Shown in pieces: positions 61,101-64,000 of a stretch of 64,000 nt of DNA (position 1 is its first letter; each line of letters begins with the position of its first letter). The position numbers were made by a program, and so were the translations under genes. Origin of the DNA: Photobacterium sp. DA100 (lineage in GTDB: Bacteria > Pseudomonadota > Gammaproteobacteria > Enterobacterales > Vibrionaceae); contig NZ_CP119424.1 of assembly GCF_029223585.1 (NCBI RefSeq), positions 992,001 to 1,056,000 on the forward strand, given 5' to 3'. The notes beneath the pieces were generated by a model. That model was not told the origin of the DNA, did not search any database, and worked only from the letters and a program-made list of their open reading frames with translations.

Positions 61101-62261
61101 GCTGTCTGCAATGTTCTCTACAGGGTTGGTCAGGAAGTGGAATTTTACCCCTTCATGCTCAGCTTCGACGATCTCGTAATCTTCCGCTGGCATTTCATCG
61201 CGAGTACGACGGTAAATAAGAGTGGTATCAGCACCGGCGCGAACTGCGGTTCGTGCACAGTCAATAGCAGTATTACCGCCACCGATAACTGCAACCTTTT
61301 TGCCAGTGGTGTAGTTTTGTGTCGTTACATAGTCTTTCAGGTAATCGACACCTAAGTAACAACCGTCCTGATCGCTTCCCGGGTAGTTCATCTCGACAGC
61401 TTGAGAGGCACCAACGGCCAAACATACCGCATCATACTGTTTGGTCAGCTCAGATAGCAGGAAGTCTTTACCCAACGTGGTATTGGTCTCTACCTTCATA
61501 CCATTGCGGCAGATAAGTTCAATTTCCTTATCTAGGATCGCTTTTGGCAAACGGTATTCAGGAATACCGTAACGTAACCAACCACCCGCCTCCGGCATAG
61601 ACTCGAACACAGTGACGTTGTAACCCTCATTGCTCAGGTAGTAGCCACAGCTCAAACCGCCTGGTCCGCTACCGATGATCGCAACATTCTTTCCTTTATC
61701 CGCTTTACGTGGCGGCACGTACTGTTCTTGTGCTTCAAGATCAATATCGGCAGCGTGACGCTTCAATTGGCGGATCGCAATTGGCTCGTCGACAATGCCA
61801 CGACGACATTCAGTCTCACAGAATGCAGGACAAACACGACCAATAGACAGTGGCATTGGCAAGGTTCGTTTGATGACCTCAACCGCCTTCTGGTGGTCAT
61901 TTTGAGAAATGTGATATAGATAGGACTGAATATCGACCCCCGCAGGACAGGCTGTTTGGCAAGGCGCCTCACAGTCTGCGTAATGGTCTGACATAATACG
62001 GTTTAGCGATTGGCGACGACGCTCAGATAGTGCATCGCTTTGCGTGGTGATCACCATCTCAGGAGCAGTAGAAACTTCACATGCACGCTGAACACCCTGG
62101 CCTTCAATTTCAACCACGCATAAATCGCATGGTACTTTTTCACCATTTTTATTCAACCCACACAGAGATGGGATTTCAATCTCGAACTGTTGAGCGAGCT
62201 CGAGAATTGACAATTGACCGTCAGTAGCCAGTACCTGACCGTCTATCGTTAAATTGCTCAT
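58107..62261 (-). CDS. one-polypeptide formate dehydrogenase with NAD(P)H-oxidoreductase domain
   Basis: A 1384-residue cytoplasmic fusion. Cys34, Cys45, Cys48 and Cys61 form a [2Fe-2S] site. Residues 100-590 are a glutamate-synthase-small-subunit-like flavoprotein with a Cys-rich 4Fe-4S start (CPAFCETECRRG), an FAD loop GSGPGGLSCGYYL and an NAD(P) loop VAVIGGGNTAIDCARTA. A ferredoxin module follows at about 615-685 (CISCGQCVDIC, CVQCGACVQVC). The molybdopterin domain begins at CTYCGVGCKV near 705. The metal ligand is Cys834 in ARLCHS, not selenocysteine. The reaction is formate to CO2 with NAD(P)+ or a ferredoxin; which one is inference. GAGG supports the ATG at 62261; the frame extends to 62309. 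Confidence 0.93.
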   Translation of the reverse strand: MSNLTIDGQVLATDGQLSILELAQQFEIEIPSLCGLNKNGEKVPCDLCVVEIEGQGVQRACEVSTAPEMVITTQSDALSERRRQSLNRIMSDHYADCEAPCQTACPAGVDIQSYLYHISQNDHQKAVEVIKRTLPMPLSIGRVCPAFCETECRRGIVDEPIAIRQLKRHAADIDLEAQEQYVPPRKADKGKNVAIIGSGPGGLSCGYYLSNEGYNVTVFESMPEAGGWLRYGIPEYRLPKAILDKEIELICRNGMKVETNTTLGKDFLLSELTKQYDAVCLAVGASQAVEMNYPGSDQDGCYLGVDYLKDYVTTQNYTTGKKVAVIGGGNTAIDCARTAVRAGADTTLIYRRTRDEMPAEDYEIVEAEHEGVKFHFLTNPVENIADSNGRVTEVKLEKMALGEPDASGRRRPEATGEYFVEHFDTVISAVSQKPDLSFLENDTIELPVTRWLTLESNDDTMHSGVENIFSIGDFRRGPATAIEAVADGRVAAEAIDRYFNGDMEHIPVKPYNSQKAAKVNQVDPKQFEGIQKAMRSIMPELTSQQRQLNFAEVETGFVNEEAMREAARCLECGCQANTDCKLRDFATEYKVDKDELDMSNCQKFAVDDSSEFIVFDANRCISCGQCVDICNEKAVHGALDFMKDADGNSAKRPECRPGFESGYSMGDSNCVQCGACVQVCPTGALTDARDKSQGRIEMLKPVDTICTYCGVGCKVTMYVDELTDKIRYVQGAKDSPVNEGMLCVKGRFGFDFIQSKERLSQPLIRKDGELQPASWEEAIALIADKFATIKQEAGGNALAGFSSAKTTNEDNFAFQKFIRRELGTNNVDHCARLCHSTTVTGLEASLGSGAMTNDIPSIAHSDLIFIIGSDTTSAHPIIASHIKQALRKGTARLVVADPKKVDIADHSELYVAHRPGTDVMLLNGIMQQIIKNGWQDQSYIEQRVEGYEDLKAEVMSDAYAPDKVELVTGVKQADLLKLAETIGTAKRTAIYYSMGITQHTTGHDNVRSIANLQLLCGNIGIEGGGINPLRGQSNVQGACDMGALPWDFPGYQKVTNEDAHAKFAKAWDRPDLSSTPGLTLTEIIDAACKKEIRGLYVMGENPVLSDPDQKHVLEAIDQLDFLVVQDIFMTETAQLADVVLPAYSFAEKTGHFTNTERRVQRLNPAVKAPGEAMEDWQIIQNIANAMGSDWAYQSVKDITAEINVLTPQYAGITWDRVGKDGLQWPCRDENHPGTRVMHQESFVRGEKAEMTAVPFLYAAELPDDEYPMVLSTGRLLEQFHTGTMTRKTKGLDNLAGPRVMISVFDAERLGVSNGEMLTLSTRRGSIDAPAFVTKRIQPNVVFVPFHFVESAANKLTVSATDPYAKIPEFKVAAVRVEKALVPAE

Positions 62262-62611
62262 AGTTGCCTCTTTGTATTGCTGGCACTGTGCCTTTATTGT
62301 GAGTTTCAAATGCTCTTAAATTTGCTAACTTCTTGTTCATGGGGAGAAGCAGCACAGCGCTCAGGATGATAACCAGTAGTATTTTTATGTAGGTTCAGTC
62401 GATCATCTTTTTGTAGTTATTAGGTCAGAATATCAGCTACAGCATCAAATTCCTTGATTTGAAACATTTTGGATATTTATTTTGGCCATGAAATAATTAA
62501 AAGAGATAAATAGTAGCTTTTTTCTGCTAACTCAAAGGGTTGCTTAGACAAGTGTTTTGAGGTGAGATAATATATTGATAAATTTAATATTACTTAAGCC
62601 TGCGCACTTCA
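62262..62611. promoter_or_regulatory. divergent control region of formate dehydrogenase and cheV
   Basis: A 350-base AT-rich interval without a gene. ATCAAATTCCTTGAT near 62443-62457 is an inverted pair of the FNR half-site, but in the wrong orientation for FNR. GGCACTGTGCC (62282-62292) is a small palindrome. No sigma-54 site (TGGCAC-N5-TTGC) fits. Confidence 0.35.
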
Positions 62612-63550
62612 ATGACCACGATACTCGACTCTGTAGACCAGCGAACTAACCTCGTTGGTGAAAACCGCCTAGAACTCCTCATCTTCCGGCTCCATACCGC
62701 ACAGTTGTTTGCTATTAACGTGTTCAAGGTAAAGGAAGTGGTGAAACTACCTAAGCTCAACCAACTGCCAGGCTCCCACCCGAACATCAGCGGTGTTGCC
62801 AATATCCGAGGCGTGTCTATCCCAGTTATCGATTTGCGTCAGGCCATTGGTATGCGAGCAGGCGGTGCCCAAGAAGAATGCAACATCATCATCACCGAAT
62901 ACAACCGCAGCATTCAGGCTTTCCTGGTAGGGCAAGTTATGAACATCATGAACCTAACCTGGCAGGATATTCAGCCACCACCAAGGCAAGTTGGAAAAAA
63001 TAATTACCTTACAGCCATTACCAAGATCAAAAAAGACAATACCGAACGCTTAGTCAGTATTATCGATGTCGAGAAGGTGCTGGCCGAAATTGTCGATTAC
63101 GATACACAAATATCACATGAAGTGCTCGATCAGTCGCTACTAGGCCATTTCCAAGGACGTAAAGTATTGATTGTTGACGATTCATCAACAGCACGCGCGC
63201 AAATCAGAGAAACCTTATCACAGCTAGGATTGGAGGTGATTGAGGCACAAAACGGACTACATGCTCTTACTATGTTGAAGAACTGGTGCGACAAGGGCAT
63301 TAACCTTTACGATGAGCTGCTGATGCTGTTTACCGATGCTGAAATGCCCGAAATGGACGGCTATAAGCTAACCCACGAAATCCGCAATGACCCTAGGATG
63401 CGGGATCTCCATATCGCATTGAATACCTCTCTGAGCGGTAACTTTAATGAAGCCATGGTCAAAAAAGTCGGCTGCGATCGCTTCATCTCCAAGTTTCAGC
63501 CTGATCTACTGGTAGAAGTTGTTCAAGATAGACTGAAGCAGCTCCTCTAA
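62612..63550 (+). CDS. cheV: chemotaxis coupling protein CheV
   Basis: A 312-residue adaptor that links receptors to the kinase CheA. Residues 15-160 form a CheW-like domain (LELLIFRLHTAQLFAINVFKVKEVVKLP, ISGVANIRGVSIPVIDLRQAIG). Residues 180-310 form a receiver domain (KVLIVDDSSTARAQIRETLSQLGLEV with the acidic pair, then LLMLFTDAEMPEMDGYKL with the phosphorylated Asp, and LNTSLSGNFNEAMVKKVGCDRFISKF with the conserved Thr/Ser and Lys). Phosphorylation lets it take part in adaptation. No other chemotaxis gene is nearby, so it is a stand-alone copy. Confidence 0.95.
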   Translation: MTTILDSVDQRTNLVGENRLELLIFRLHTAQLFAINVFKVKEVVKLPKLNQLPGSHPNISGVANIRGVSIPVIDLRQAIGMRAGGAQEECNIIITEYNRSIQAFLVGQVMNIMNLTWQDIQPPPRQVGKNNYLTAITKIKKDNTERLVSIIDVEKVLAEIVDYDTQISHEVLDQSLLGHFQGRKVLIVDDSSTARAQIRETLSQLGLEVIEAQNGLHALTMLKNWCDKGINLYDELLMLFTDAEMPEMDGYKLTHEIRNDPRMRDLHIALNTSLSGNFNEAMVKKVGCDRFISKFQPDLLVEVVQDRLKQLL

Positions 63551-63558
63551 CGGCATCA

Positions 63559-63597
63559 GCTCGCCCTCCAGGCCACTATATGATCCTAAGGGCGAGC
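63559..63597 (+). terminator. hairpin after cheV
   Basis: GCTCGCCCT (63559-63567) and AGGGCGAGC (63589-63597) form a perfect 9-bp stem with a 21-base loop. No T-tract follows, so it is a weak terminator at best. Confidence 0.45.
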
Positions 63598-63740
63598 ACT
63601 CATGCCACACATCACAATCATTTCTTGTTTGGTATTGATATACCTAAGGCTTTCTTTTTCAATAATCACTCAGCAGTAGATAAGGCTGAAGTGAAGCATT
63701 GATACTTTCAATAACAGTTCATACCAAAGCACTTCATCCA

Positions 63741-64000
63741 TCATCTTTGCCCCGCAGCCTGCTGGTTCTGTTCTAGCCTGTTATCGGCTCTGTTAGGCAT
63801 TTGGTGTATATGTTGTTCCGTATCGACGAGCTGCCAACTTTCATCCCAGGCATAGAGCGTCTCTCCACCGATAATATCGATTTTATGTGCGCTTATATCA
63901 TCCGCCCTTACAGTCAGCTGCATCGTTAACAGTAAGGTGATGAGGAAGGAAAGCACCCAGCTTGGTGCCTCCTCTTTTACCTTTTTTTTCTGGTATTCAG
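63741..64000 (-). CDS. small membrane-anchored or secreted protein, probably cut by window edge
   Basis: The minus-strand frame stops at 63741 and stays open to the last base of the window. The sequence before the hydrophobic stretch is basic then acidic (QKKKVKEEAPSW), followed by VLSFLITLLLTMQL and a polar tail (DDISAHKIDIIGGETLYAWDESWQLVDTEQHIHQM). If translation starts at the GTG at 63956, it is a 71-residue protein with a signal peptide; if further upstream, a single-span membrane protein that continues beyond the edge. No family recognised. Confidence 0.5.
   Translation of the reverse strand, partial: EYQKKKVKEEAPSWVLSFLITLLLTMQLTVRADDISAHKIDIIGGETLYAWDESWQLVDTEQHIHQMPNRADNRLEQNQQAAGQR

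Noticed and set aside
62281..62300. Sigma-54 promoter at TGGCACTGTGCC
   Set aside because: The -12 TTGC element is missing at the required spacing; the sequence is only a small palindrome.
62443..62457. FNR box upstream of formate dehydrogenase or cheV
   Set aside because: The half-sites are in the reversed order (ATCAA before TTGAT).
1..64000. CRISPR arrays, tRNA or rRNA genes, insertion sequences, prophage
   Set aside because: No regular direct repeats, no tRNA- or rRNA-like conserved sequence, no transposase, integrase or phage gene seen by reading.

Overview
The window looks like ordinary chromosome from a marine gamma-proteobacterium of the family Vibrionaceae (Photobacterium, Grimontia, Enterovibrio or Vibrio type). 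This is inferred from the gene set: an RpoS-like second sigma factor, YibL, RhlE, CheV, NhaD, an SgrR-family regulator, a one-piece formate dehydrogenase with a formate channel, a FabY-like ketoacyl synthase, a pullulanase lipoprotein and a VC0807-like membrane protein. Gene density is high, operons are short, and most converging gene pairs share one bidirectional Rho-independent hairpin. I see no rRNA, tRNA, insertion sequence, prophage, integron or CRISPR array. The window is probably a continuous piece of core or lightly accessory chromosome.

Layout. 1-2.5 kb: the tail of an unidentified gene, the RpoS/RpoQ-like sigma factor and small envelope proteins. 2.7-5.8 kb: a ChrA chromate-type transporter, a divergent LysR regulator and an OmpA-like lipoprotein. 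5.9-12.6 kb: lipid and envelope genes (PlsC-like acyltransferase behind a terminator-like leader, AraC-like regulator, L,D-transpeptidase, fatty-acid desaturase, a Fur-box-preceded NAD(P)-binding protein, acyl-CoA thioesterase, coiled-coil protein). 12.9-19.2 kb: lipase, nitroreductase, alpha/beta hydrolase, MATE exporter, NTP pyrophosphohydrolase-like protein, YibL and a 53-residue zinc-ribbon protein. 19.2-24.7 kb: a two-armed catabolic locus, with a TRAP transporter plus HAD phosphatase on one strand and a glycerophosphodiesterase plus DeoR regulator on the other.

24.9-31.2 kb: RhlE helicase, PfkB kinase, FabY-like ketoacyl synthase, a GlxA-type AraC regulator and small envelope proteins. 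31.4-38.8 kb: pullulanase, an outer-membrane beta-barrel protein facing a ToxR/CadC-like membrane regulator, and two small membrane or periplasmic proteins. 38.8-44.8 kb: parvulin, VC0807-like protein, a CDGSH-CDGSH-glutamate-synthase-domain fusion, an isochorismatase-like hydrolase, an orphan DmsC-like protein and a DHA2 exporter. 45.0-53.3 kb: NagA, LysR, threonine aldolase, a small outer-membrane protein, NhaD and a PBP5-type carboxypeptidase. 53.5-64 kb: SgrR-like regulator, small membrane protein, formate channel fused to CBS domains, the large formate dehydrogenase, CheV and a gene cut by the window edge.

No obviously unprecedented multi-gene system is visible. The best leads are (i) a terminator-type hairpin just upstream of the acyltransferase start, with a second stem that forms only in the sense RNA; (ii) a hairpin that buries the ribosome-binding site of the OmpA-like lipoprotein; (iii) an orphan terminator and an operator-like palindrome between the beta-barrel gene and the ToxR-like gene; (iv) a 12-bp inverted repeat in the SgrS-equivalent position next to sgrR; (v) the CDGSH-GltS fusion; (vi) the TRAP/GDPD/HAD/DeoR locus; and (vii) the formate channel-CBS and formate dehydrogenase pair.
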